This document shows, in pieces, positions 1 to 7,125 of a stretch of 64,000 nucleotides of DNA. The DNA is from Mycobacterium sp. SMC-2. GTDB lineage: Bacteria > Actinomycetota > Actinomycetes > Mycobacteriales > Mycobacteriaceae. The notes beneath the pieces were generated by a model. That model saw nothing but the letters and a program-made list of their open reading frames with translations, ran no database searches and was not told the DNA's origin. Position 1 is the first letter of the stretch; every line of letters starts with the position of its first letter. The position numbers and the translations under genes are program-made. The stretch covers positions 4,216,001-4,280,000 of the forward strand of contig NZ_CP079863.1 of NCBI RefSeq assembly GCF_025263485.1. The letters run 5' to 3'.

Positions 1-1
1 C

Positions 2-1105
2 GACGCGCCGACGTTGGAAGAGTCCGTCGACGACCTGCGCGCCGTTATGGACGCGGCCGGATGTGAAAGTGCCGACCTGGTGGGCATTTCCGAAGGTGGC
101 ACGATGGCGATGCTGATGACGGCCAGCCACCCCGACCGGGTGAAGGCGCTCGTCCTATACGGCACGTTCTCCCGGCTGCTCCGAGCGCCCGACTACCCGC
201 TCGGCGTTACCGAGGAGCAGCTGTCGGCGTTGGTCGAGTTGAGCGCCAAGGGCTGGGGTGAGGGCATTGGACTGGGTGGTTGGGCTCCGAGCCGGCGGGG
301 CGACGCCGAACTGCGGCGGTGGTGGGGCCGGCTGCAGCGCATGGCCGCCAGCCCGGGCATGGTCCGCAACATATTTGCGCTTTATCCGCAATTGGACATC
401 CGCGACGTGCTGCCCGCGATCCAGGTGCCGACGCTCGTGGTCCATCGGCGGGACGACCGGATGGTGACTGTCGAGATGGGTCGCTACCTCGCCGACCGCA
501 TCGCCGGGGCCAAATTCGTCGAGGTCGACGGCACCGACCACCTGTTCTTCACGGGCGACGCCGACGCCGTGCTCGACGAGATCGAGGAGTTTCTCACCGG
601 TGTCCGGCCGTTGCCTGCGGTCGAGCGCGTCCTGGCCACCGTGCTGTTCACCGACATCGTCGACTCCACGAAGCGAGCCGTCGAGCTCGGAGACGAGCGA
701 TGGAAGGAGTTGCTCGGCAGGCACGACGCCCAGGTCCGCCGCCAACTCGAGCGCTTCCGCGGCGATGAGGTCAACACGACGGGCGACGGCTTCCTCGCCC
801 GGTTCGACGGACCCGCCCGAGCGATCCGCTGCGCCATGGCGATCCGCGACGTGCTGCGGAGCCTGGGTCTCGAAGTGCGGGCGGGCGTTCATACGGGCGA
901 GGTCGAGCTGCGCGGCGACGACATCAGCGGCATCGCCGTCCATATCGCGGCGCGTGTGGCGGCAGCGGCCGGGGCCGGCGAGGTGCTCGTCTCGCGCACC
1001 GTCGTCGATCTGGTCGCCGGGTCGGGCCTGCGCTTTGCGGCTCGCGGCGAGCACACCCTCAAGGGTGTGGCGGGCGAGTGGCCGCTGTTCGCGGTCGAGG
1101 GTTGA
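2..1105 (+). CDS. alpha/beta hydrolase - class III adenylate/guanylate cyclase fusion (5' partial)
   Basis: The frame is open to the window edge, so the true start lies upstream and only the last 367 residues are visible. The N-terminal part is an alpha/beta hydrolase: nucleophile elbow GISEGG, a late Asp in VVHRRDDR, and a His in DGTDH. The C-terminal ~165 residues form a class III nucleotide cyclase domain with the metal-binding segment FTDIVDST and the TTGDGF motif, followed by GVHTGEVE. Such hydrolase-cyclase fusions are a common mycobacterial architecture; the domain would make cAMP from ATP, with the hydrolase acting as a sensor or a separate enzyme (inference). Cyclase specificity (ATP or GTP) cannot be settled by eye. 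The next gene is on the same strand 156 bp downstream, with no obvious operon link. Confidence 0.85.
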   Translation, partial: DAPTLEESVDDLRAVMDAAGCESADLVGISEGGTMAMLMTASHPDRVKALVLYGTFSRLLRAPDYPLGVTEEQLSALVELSAKGWGEGIGLGGWAPSRRGDAELRRWWGRLQRMAASPGMVRNIFALYPQLDIRDVLPAIQVPTLVVHRRDDRMVTVEMGRYLADRIAGAKFVEVDGTDHLFFTGDADAVLDEIEEFLTGVRPLPAVERVLATVLFTDIVDSTKRAVELGDERWKELLGRHDAQVRRQLERFRGDEVNTTGDGFLARFDGPARAIRCAMAIRDVLRSLGLEVRAGVHTGEVELRGDDISGIAVHIAARVAAAAGAGEVLVSRTVVDLVAGSGLRFAARGEHTLKGVAGEWPLFAVEG

Positions 1106-1261
1106 GGCTGTGGTCGCGAGAGATACGGATTCTCGGTAGGGCGGGTGCGGCTCGATCCCGGGAACATGGGATCTTTGCTCTTGTGATCCGGCCCAGATCA
1201 GCCGGTTCGACCAGAGTTGATGCGGTTGGCAAACGTTGGGACAGCTGACGAGGGTAGGTCA

Positions 1262-2776
1262 ATGAAGACGAGCGGAGACCCGAAGGCCGCAAGCGAGGAC
1301 CCCGAGGCGAGCGGCATAGACGCAACGGCCTCGAGCACGCCACCACAGGCCGGGCCCGAACGGCTGCGGCCGTCAGACGTCGAAAACAAACCCGAACGCC
1401 ACGGTGTGATGCAGTCCCTCACCGCGCTGTGTGTCCGGTATGTCGAACGATTGATGCCGGACCCTTATCTTTTCGCCGTCATCCTCACCGTCATCGTCGC
1501 CACGCTGGTCGCCCTTTTGGTGAAGGGCGCCTCCGTCAACGGCATGCTCAAGGCGTGGTATGGCGGTGTCTGGGGATCCCAGAACATCTTCACGTTCGCA
1601 TTCCAGATGGTCCTGATCCTGGTGACGGGATACACGCTCGCCGAGGCGCCGGTCCTCAAGCGCGCCATCGTCTCGCTCGCCAGCAAGCCGGGGAACCAGG
1701 TCCAGGGAGCCCTCCTCTGCTTCGGCGTGAGCGCTGTCCTCTCCCTGCTGAATTGGGGCCTCGGTCTGGTGGCCGGCGCGCTCGTCGCGCGGCAGGTCGC
1801 CAAGCGCTTCACCGACGCACATTTCGGCTACCTCATAGCGGCGGCGTTTATGGGCTTCATCGTCTGGACACAGGGGCTCTCGTCGTCGATCGCGCTGGCG
1901 AACACGGACACCGGCAGCCCAATCAACGTGATCCACAAGATAACCGGCAGTACCGTGCCGCTGAAGCTGACCATCTTCCAGCCCTATAGCTGGGTGTCGG
2001 CGCTCGTCGCGCTCGGGCTGCTCGCGCTCGCCATCTGGCGTATGGAGCCGGCGCAGAGCCTTGCGCCGGATCCCGCGGTGTTCGAAGACGAGGACCAGCC
2101 GGAGGTTACGGCCCAGGGCAAGAAGACGTTTGCTGAATGGCTGGAAAACCTGTGGATCCTGAATGTCCTCGTATTCGCCGCGGGGATTGCTTATTTCTGC
2201 ATCAGCGGTTTCGCGCTGAACATCTCGTCGATGATCATGTTGTTCACGATCACGAGCGCGCTGCTGCACCGCACACCGATCCGGTTCATCCGGGCATTTA
2301 CCGGCGCGGCGAAGGTGTCCGGTCCGCTGCTCCTGCAGTATCCGCTGTACGGCGGCCTGGTTGGCCTGCTGGGTTATCGCGCGATTGAGGGCGCCAAGCC
2401 GCTGCAGACGCTGCTGGCCGAGGCAGTGGTTGGCGGCGCGACGCAGTACACACTGCCGTTCCTGACCTTCGTCGGCTCCTTGGTCATCAGCTTGTTCGTG
2501 CCGTCGGGCGGCGGGCACTGGGCCGTGCAGGGCCCGATCGCGGTCGACTCGGCGCTGGCGATCGGCCAGCGCTCGCCGGGCTATCTCGGATTGATTTCCA
2601 TGGCAGTTGCCGTCGGCGAAGGCGTCGCGAACATGATCCAGCCATTCTGGTTGCTGCCGCTGCTTGCGATTGCGAAACTCAATGTCCGCCAGGTGATGGG
2701 TTTTACGATCGTCGCCTTCTTGATCGGATTGGTGGTGCTGGGTGCCACCACGCTGATCGCGCCTTACGTGATCTGA
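1262..2776 (+). CDS. short-chain fatty acid transporter, AtoE family
   Basis: A 504-residue integral membrane protein with about a dozen hydrophobic segments. Segments such as SGGGHWAVQGP and VANMIQPFW near the C-terminus are typical of the AtoE family, which imports butyrate, acetoacetate and similar acids. The N-terminal ~45 residues are hydrophilic and low in complexity, an extension relative to the ~440-residue E. coli AtoE. The ATG at 1262 is preferred because GAGGGTAGG lies just upstream; TTG 1217 and ATG 1220 are in frame but lack a ribosome binding site. No other short-chain fatty acid genes adjoin it, so its metabolic partner is not visible. The insertion-sequence cluster begins only 24 bp after the stop codon. 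Confidence 0.85.
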   Translation: MKTSGDPKAASEDPEASGIDATASSTPPQAGPERLRPSDVENKPERHGVMQSLTALCVRYVERLMPDPYLFAVILTVIVATLVALLVKGASVNGMLKAWYGGVWGSQNIFTFAFQMVLILVTGYTLAEAPVLKRAIVSLASKPGNQVQGALLCFGVSAVLSLLNWGLGLVAGALVARQVAKRFTDAHFGYLIAAAFMGFIVWTQGLSSSIALANTDTGSPINVIHKITGSTVPLKLTIFQPYSWVSALVALGLLALAIWRMEPAQSLAPDPAVFEDEDQPEVTAQGKKTFAEWLENLWILNVLVFAAGIAYFCISGFALNISSMIMLFTITSALLHRTPIRFIRAFTGAAKVSGPLLLQYPLYGGLVGLLGYRAIEGAKPLQTLLAEAVVGGATQYTLPFLTFVGSLVISLFVPSGGGHWAVQGPIAVDSALAIGQRSPGYLGLISMAVAVGEGVANMIQPFWLLPLLAIAKLNVRQVMGFTIVAFLIGLVVLGATTLIAPYVI

Positions 2777-2800
2777 CACCGACCGCCGCGAGCCTGATGG

Positions 2801-2875
2801 ACTGTAAAGGATCAACCGAAACACTGTCAGACATCACCCGAAGACAAAATGTCAACCATCAGCCGAGGTCATACA
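2801..2875. repeat. right-end remnant of an IS481-type element
   Basis: This segment closely matches the right end of the complete IS481-family element (ending at 4249). It contains the same degenerate units of the form TGTCANNCATCANCCGAA and ends in the same GAGGTCATACA. It lacks one ~23-bp repeat unit relative to the intact end. It has no transposase and is followed directly by the 15-bp target sequence. I read it as what is left of an earlier copy inserted at the same site. Confidence 0.75.
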
Positions 2876-2890
2876 TATTTCAGGTGGGGC
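2876..2890. repeat. target-site duplication of the IS481-family element (left copy)
   Basis: The 15-bp sequence TATTTCAGGTGGGGC here is repeated exactly at 6890-6904. There it forms the junction with the 3' end of the tRNA-Met gene (discriminator base and last acceptor bases). The two copies are separated by the IS481-family element plus the later IS21 insertion. A long duplication of this kind is within the range known for IS481-family transposition. Confidence 0.8.
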
Positions 2891-2943
2891 TGTTCAGAGT
2901 CGGTTGATTCTTGACGTTTCTGTTTCGGTTGATCCTTGACACT
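2891..2943. repeat. left terminal inverted repeat of the IS481 element
   Basis: It contains two repeat units in inverted orientation (GTCGGTTGATTCTTGAC and TTCGGTTGATCCTTGACA). They pair with the units at the opposite end and are probable transposase binding sites. Confidence 0.75.
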
Positions 2944-2954
2944 CTTGTTGTGTG

Positions 2955-4145
2955 TTAGGCGCCTGCGCTGGTGCGCAAGGCCCGCTTGTTTCGTACCTCT
3001 CCGGAGCTGGTGCGGGCGGCGGTTTTGACGAGTTGGTCGCCGATCCAAAACCGCAGCAGGTCACCATCGACGTGGACATCGCAGCGGGCGCCGGCGTAGT
3101 GGCGCCCAACGCTGACTTGCTGCCAGGACACGCACACGATGCCGTTGACACACACCCGGCGGCTGACCCAGTCATCACCGCTGCGATCAGCGCCGACTTG
3201 TTCGGCCCTCGGCGGTGATGTCGCGGGGGTCGCGGCGAGGGTAAACCGTTGTGCCGGGGTGGCCATGTCCAGCGATTGATGCGGGCGGGTGGTGTTGTAG
3301 TAGTCCACCCACTCATCAAGGGCCTGCTGCGCTGCCTTTAAGTTGGCGAAAGCTGGCCTGTTGCTGAGGAACTCCGCACGCATGCTGCGGTGGAAGCGCT
3401 CAATCTTGCCAGTGGTGGTAGGGCTGCGCGGCTGGGTCAGCAGGTGCTCGATCCCGTTTTCGCGGCAGATCCGGTCGAAGAGCACTTCCACCACCGGGTG
3501 GTTGAACCGGCCAGTGAACACCTTGCCGTTATCGGTCAAGATCTGCTCGGGGACCCCGTACGTGGCCAGCGCCCCACGTAGTCCCTCGCAGACCGCGCGG
3601 GTACGCTCGCGGGCCATCAACCGCGCGCAGACACACATCCGGGAGTGATCATCAATTCCGGTCAACGCTTTGGCGCTAGTGCCATCGGCCAATGGAAAGC
3701 CACCCACGATGTCCATCTGCCACAACTCCATCGCGGTGCCGCGTTCCCAGCGTTTCCACTTGCGTGAGCGCCGATCCCGCAGGCTCGGGTCAATCATGCC
3801 CGCGCGCACCAACGCCCGGTACGCCGCCGACTCCGAGGGCGCCGGCCCTATGCGGCGCTTGGCCAGCTCGAATACCAACCGCCGCGGCCCCCAATACGGC
3901 CGCGACCGACGCAACTCCAACAGCGCGGCCTCCACCGCGGCCGGCATCTGATGCGGACACGACACCGGTCGATGCGACCGATCCACCAGCCCCTCCAGGC
4001 CCGAGGCCTCATACCGGGCCAACCAGGCGTGCAGCGTCTGACGCGACACCCCAACTTTCTCGGCGACCTGCGAGATCGACAACCCATCACTGATCACCGC
4101 CAACACGGCCTGATACCGCTGCTCAGCCACGCTCAACTCCCTCAT
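2955..4145 (-). CDS. IS481-family transposase
   Basis: A 396-residue DDE transposase. The N-terminus (about residues 1-60) has a helix-turn-helix of the type ISQVAEKVGVSRQTLHAWLARY. The integrase core follows, with catalytic residues visible as Asp in WQMDIVGG, Asp in LTDNGK and Glu in GKIERFHRS; YNTTRPHQSL is typical of the family. A C-terminal extension of ~90 residues after the core, with GRHYAGARCDVHVDG, is usual in actinobacterial members. The frame is intact with ATG at 4145 and TAA at 2955, so the element could still be active. The start lies just inside the right-end repeat array, which may also carry the promoter. Confidence 0.92.
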   Translation of the reverse strand: MRELSVAEQRYQAVLAVISDGLSISQVAEKVGVSRQTLHAWLARYEASGLEGLVDRSHRPVSCPHQMPAAVEAALLELRRSRPYWGPRRLVFELAKRRIGPAPSESAAYRALVRAGMIDPSLRDRRSRKWKRWERGTAMELWQMDIVGGFPLADGTSAKALTGIDDHSRMCVCARLMARERTRAVCEGLRGALATYGVPEQILTDNGKVFTGRFNHPVVEVLFDRICRENGIEHLLTQPRSPTTTGKIERFHRSMRAEFLSNRPAFANLKAAQQALDEWVDYYNTTRPHQSLDMATPAQRFTLAATPATSPPRAEQVGADRSGDDWVSRRVCVNGIVCVSWQQVSVGRHYAGARCDVHVDGDLLRFWIGDQLVKTAARTSSGEVRNKRALRTSAGA

Positions 4146-4151
4146 CTAGGG

Positions 4152-4249
4152 AGTGTCAAGGATCAACCGAAGTAACTGTCAACCATCAGCCGAAACACTG
4201 TCAGGCATCACCCGGAACTGAAATGTCAAGCATCAGCCGAGGTCATACA
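4152..4249. repeat. right end of the IS481 element: four tandem degenerate repeat units
   Basis: Four units of about 22-27 bp follow one another: TGTCAAGGATCAACCGAA, TGTCAACCATCAGCCGAA, TGTCAGGCATCACCCGGAA and TGTCAAGCATCAGCCGAGG. The outer two pair with the left inverted repeat. The array lies between the transposase start codon and the element end, so transposase binding could also repress its own promoter (inference). Confidence 0.75.
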
Positions 4250-4254
4250 TATTT
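4249..4254. repeat. IS21-family target-site duplication ATATTT (left copy; right copy 6889-6894)
   Basis: The hexamer ATATTT lies directly outside both ends of the IS21-family element. Its first base is the last base of the IS481 element, so the IS21 insertion came after the IS481 insertion. Confidence 0.8.
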
Positions 4255-4371
4255 TGTCGGCTGCCAGGAATAAGGGACCAGCTCGGCGCCGGTTTTGCCA
4301 TGAGCATGGGACCACCCGATTGCCAGTGATGGGACCATCTGGCTAGCTGTTTTGCCAGTTATGGGACCACC
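4255..4371. repeat. left multiple terminal repeats of the IS21 element
   Basis: Four copies of a ~20-bp motif with a GCCA...GGGACC core occur at about 4262, 4297, 4321 and 4353. They are probable IstA binding sites. The last overlaps a weak upstream ATG, which argues for the internal istA start at 4421. Confidence 0.75.
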
Positions 4372-4420
4372 CCGGCGTGGCGTTGGGGGCTTCCGGTTGC
4401 TCGGCCGCTGTATTGGCCGA

Positions 4421-5971
4421 ATGAGCTACCGGGAGGTGTCGGTGATCGAAGTCAGGGAGATGCTGCGGTTGTGGCTGCAGGGTCATGGGTTGCGCGAGGT
4501 GGCCCGGTTATCGGGCACGGACCGCAAAACGGTGCGCCGGTATGTGGACCGCGCCCGCGCGTGCGGGCTGGACCGTGACGGCGACGGGTGTCAGTTGACC
4601 GACGAGCTGTTGGCGGCGGTGATCGCCGGCGTGCGGCCGAGTCGGCCCAACGGCAAGAGCCAGGCCTGGGAGACCATCGCCGCCCAGCACGAGCAGATCA
4701 AGGCGTGGCTGAAGCAAGACTTGACTCTGACGAAGGTGCACACGCTGCTTGGGCGTCGGGGCGTGGTGGTGTCGTATCGAACGTTGCATCGCTATGCCAC
4801 AACGGAATTGGGGTTCGGGATTCGGCAGGCCACGGTGCCGGTGGCCGATTGCGAGCCCGGTGCTGAACTGCAGGTCGATTTCGGTCGGCTCGGAATGCTC
4901 ACTGATGCCGCGGATGGCCGCCGGCGGGTAGTGCAGGGGTTGATCTTCACTGCGGTGTATTCGCGGCACATGTTCGTCTGGCCGACCTACCGGCAGACGC
5001 TTCACGAGGTGATCGCCGGGTTTGAGGCCGCGTGGGCATTCTTCGGCGGGGTGTTCGCGGTGGCGATCCCCGACAACATGAAGGCCATCGTCGACAAGGC
5101 TGATGCGACCGATCCGAAACTTAATGACGCCTTCCGCGAATACGCTCAGGCGCGGGGCTTCGTCGTGGACCCCACCCGCATCCGCAGCCCGCGCGACAAG
5201 CCTAGGGTTGAGCGCTGTGTCCAATATGTTCGGTCGAATTTCTTTGCTGGAGAAGACTTTCGGAATCTGAGTGACTGCCGGGCACGAGCCGAGCAGTGGT
5301 GTGGGCAGGTGGCGGGGATGCGGATACACGGCACCACTCGGCTGCGCCCGGCCGAGGTATTCGCCACCGACGAGCTACCCCACCTCAAACCGGCACCCGA
5401 CGAGGTGTTCGACATCCCGACCTGGAGCCGGCCCAAGGTGGCTCCCGATCGGCACGTGCAGGTCGCCAAGGCGCTCTACAGCGTTCCCGGTGAGCTGATT
5501 GGGCGCCGGCTGGATGCCCGGGTGGATGCGCGCACGGTGAAGCTGTATTGGCGCGGTGAGCTGATCAAGGTCCATCCGGTCATGGCGCCAGGACGCCGCC
5601 ATACCGACCCCGCTGATCTACCGGCCGAGGTGTCGGTCTATGCGATGCGAGATATCAACACCTTGCAGCGCAAGGCATCCGCACACGGGCAGCATGTCGG
5701 CGCCTACGCGGCGGCGGTGCTGGAGCATCCGCTGCCGTGGACCAAGATGCGCCAGGTCTACCGACTCCTGGGACTGGTGCGCCGCCACGGCGCCGACGCG
5801 GTCGATGACGCCTGCCAGCGCGCGCTGGACGCCGAGGTCATCGACGTCGGGCTGATCGAGCGCATGCTTACCCGCGGTGCCGGCGCACAGCTGCCGCTGA
5901 TCCCGAACCCGCCGCAGGCGTCGCGGTTCGTCCGCGCGGCCACCGACTTCGCGGTGCGCAGGCCCTCATGA
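4421..5971 (+). CDS. istA: IS21-family transposase IstA
   Basis: A 516-residue transposase. The N-terminal helix-turn-helix (GHGLREVARLSGTDRKTVRR) precedes a DDE integrase core with Asp in LQVDFGRLG, Asp in AIPDNMKAIV and Glu in KPRVERCVQY. A C-terminal Mu-type domain follows. The start MSYREV at 4421 is chosen over ATG 4352 because the longer form would read through the terminal repeats. The stop codon overlaps the istB start in an ATGA, the coupling usual for this family. Confidence 0.93.
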   Translation: MSYREVSVIEVREMLRLWLQGHGLREVARLSGTDRKTVRRYVDRARACGLDRDGDGCQLTDELLAAVIAGVRPSRPNGKSQAWETIAAQHEQIKAWLKQDLTLTKVHTLLGRRGVVVSYRTLHRYATTELGFGIRQATVPVADCEPGAELQVDFGRLGMLTDAADGRRRVVQGLIFTAVYSRHMFVWPTYRQTLHEVIAGFEAAWAFFGGVFAVAIPDNMKAIVDKADATDPKLNDAFREYAQARGFVVDPTRIRSPRDKPRVERCVQYVRSNFFAGEDFRNLSDCRARAEQWCGQVAGMRIHGTTRLRPAEVFATDELPHLKPAPDEVFDIPTWSRPKVAPDRHVQVAKALYSVPGELIGRRLDARVDARTVKLYWRGELIKVHPVMAPGRRHTDPADLPAEVSVYAMRDINTLQRKASAHGQHVGAYAAAVLEHPLPWTKMRQVYRLLGLVRRHGADAVDDACQRALDAEVIDVGLIERMLTRGAGAQLPLIPNPPQASRFVRAATDFAVRRPS

Positions 5972-6783
5972 GCACAACCCGCCGCCCCGATGCCACCCCC
6001 GCGGTCAAGCCGATCGAGGTGTCTGCAGACCTCAAAGCGCTGATGCGCCGCCTCAAGCTCGGCCGCCTGCTCGACACCCTGCCCGAACGGCTCGCGCTGG
6101 CACGATCGAATCGGCTGCCACACCACGACTTCCTGGAAATGCTGCTAGCCGATGAGGTCACCCGCCGCGACCGCGAGTCCGCCGCCCGCCGCGCCAAGAC
6201 AGCACAATTGGATCCGCAGATGCAGCTGCAGGCCTGGGATGACACCGCCGCGGTCAGCTACGACCGCCAACTATGGGCAGAGTTGACCTCGCTGCGGTTT
6301 CTGGCCGACGCCTACAACGTGCTCATCATGGGACCGGTCGGAGTCGGAAAAACGTTCCTGGCCAACGCATTAGGCCACATCGCCGTGCGACGTCACCACA
6401 GCGTGCATACCGAACGCGCCGACAAACTGTTCAAACGCCTCCGCGGAGCACGGCTAGACGGCAGCTATGAAGACGAGATGCGCAAACTACACCGCGTCGA
6501 GCTGCTCATCATCGATGACCTCGCGTTGCACCGGCTTGAGGCCACCGAGACCAATGACTTCTACGAGCTCATCGTGGAACGCCACCGCACCGCATCAACG
6601 GTCATCACCAGCAACCGCGAACCACCGGAGATCCTCACCATGATGGCCGACCCACTCCTGGCCCAGTCGGCGATGGACCGGCTCCAATCCGCGGCCTACG
6701 AACTCGTCGTCGAGGGCGAGTCCTACCGGCAACGCCAGAAACCCCGTCCTCGAAAGCCGGTCAATTCGGACCAGCCGAATTGA
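5968..6783 (+). CDS. istB: IS21-family helper ATPase IstB
   Basis: A 271-residue AAA+ ATPase that assists IstA. Walker A is GPVGVGKTF and Walker B is LLIIDDLAL, with a sensor region VITSNREPPE. The family resembles DnaC. It is translationally coupled to istA by a 4-bp overlap. The gene is full length, so the element looks transposition-competent. Confidence 0.93.
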   Translation: MSTTRRPDATPAVKPIEVSADLKALMRRLKLGRLLDTLPERLALARSNRLPHHDFLEMLLADEVTRRDRESAARRAKTAQLDPQMQLQAWDDTAAVSYDRQLWAELTSLRFLADAYNVLIMGPVGVGKTFLANALGHIAVRRHHSVHTERADKLFKRLRGARLDGSYEDEMRKLHRVELLIIDDLALHRLEATETNDFYELIVERHRTASTVITSNREPPEILTMMADPLLAQSAMDRLQSAAYELVVEGESYRQRQKPRPRKPVNSDQPN

Positions 6784-6838
6784 CCAGCAGCCAGGTCATC
6801 AGTCACCATCACCCCACGGCCAGCAACCGGAAACAACC

Positions 6839-6888
6839 GGTCCCATGCTCATGGCAAAACGGTGGTCCCATCACCCTGGCAAGCGACA
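6839..6888. repeat. right multiple terminal repeats of the IS21 element
   Basis: Two inverted copies of the terminal motif (GGTCCCATGCTCATGGC and GGTCCCATCACCCTGGC) face the four copies on the left end. The terminal CA at 6888 closes the element. Confidence 0.75.
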
Positions 6889-6889
6889 A

Positions 6890-6904
6890 TATTTCAGGTG
6901 GGGC
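6890..6904. repeat. target-site duplication of the IS481-family element (right copy, overlaps tRNA 3' end)
   Basis: TATTTCAGGTGGGGC, identical to 2876-2890. Its last six bases are the discriminator and 3' acceptor bases of the tRNA-Met gene, so the duplication left the tRNA intact. Confidence 0.8.
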
Positions 6905-6972
6905 GGGCGGGGCTCGAACCCGCGACCAACGGATTATGAGTCCGCGGCTCTAACCAACTGAGCTACCGCCCC
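6899..6972 (-). tRNA. tRNA-Met (anticodon CAT, elongator or Ile2 type)
   Basis: A 74-nt cloverleaf read on the minus strand. The acceptor stem is GGGGCGG/CCGCCCC, the D arm GCTC...GAGC, the anticodon stem GCGGA/TCCGT with loop CTCATAA, and the T arm GCGGG-TTCGAGC-CCCGC. CCA is not fully encoded (CCT follows the discriminator A). The anticodon stem lacks the three G-C pairs of initiator tRNA and there is a normal first acceptor pair, so it is not the initiator. Whether it is charged with Met or is the lysidine-modified Ile tRNA cannot be decided by eye. Confidence 0.9.
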
Positions 6973-7125
6973 TGACGTGATCGTTCCGTACGAAACCGTA
7001 GACCAACGCCAAACCCAGTGTGCGCCTGGCGGGACCCCGGGGCAGATCGGGACAGAATCGGCCCGGCAGGCTGGGCACGAAGGCGGCCGAGACATCATGG
7101 TCTCAACCCAGCTGAGGGGAGAGCC

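Larger units (their letters stand above)
2891..4249 (-). mobile_element. complete IS481-family insertion sequence (1359 bp)
   Basis: The ends are inverted repeats of roughly 50 bp. The left end starts TGTTCAGAGTCGG and the right end, read inward, starts TGTATGACCTCGG; both continue through two spaced units of the type CGGTTGATCCTTGACA. One transposase gene reads leftward and fills the interior. The flanking 15-bp direct repeats (2876-2890 and, after removing the IS21 insertion, 6890-6904) fix both ends. The right flank was later interrupted by an IS21-family element only a few bases outside the element. Confidence 0.85.
4255..6888 (+). mobile_element. complete IS21-family insertion sequence (istA-istB)
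   Basis: The ends read TGTCGGCTGCCAGG on the left and, inward from the right, TGTCGCTTGCCAGG, with the TG/CA termini typical of the family. Multiple terminal repeats with a GCCAnnnnATGGGACC core follow on both sides. The interior holds the two-gene istA-istB operon, both frames intact. It is flanked by a 6-bp ATATTT duplication. It lies between the IS481 element and the tRNA-Met gene. Confidence 0.9.

Noticed and set aside
4152..4249. Tandem repeats considered as a CRISPR array or replication iterons
   Set aside because: Only four degenerate units, no unique spacers of constant length, and they coincide with the end of an IS481 element.
4352..4420. Upstream start for istA (ATG 4352)
   Set aside because: It lies inside the terminal repeats and lacks family similarity; MSYREV at 4421 is the sensible start.
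2876..6904. The 4-kb region as an integrative genomic island with tRNA att sites
   Set aside because: No integrase or excision gene is present. The direct repeats are explained by IS481 and IS21 target duplications.
6899..6972. tRNA-Met considered as initiator tRNA
   Set aside because: The anticodon stem lacks three consecutive G-C pairs at its base (GCGGA/TCCGT) and the first acceptor pair is normal.
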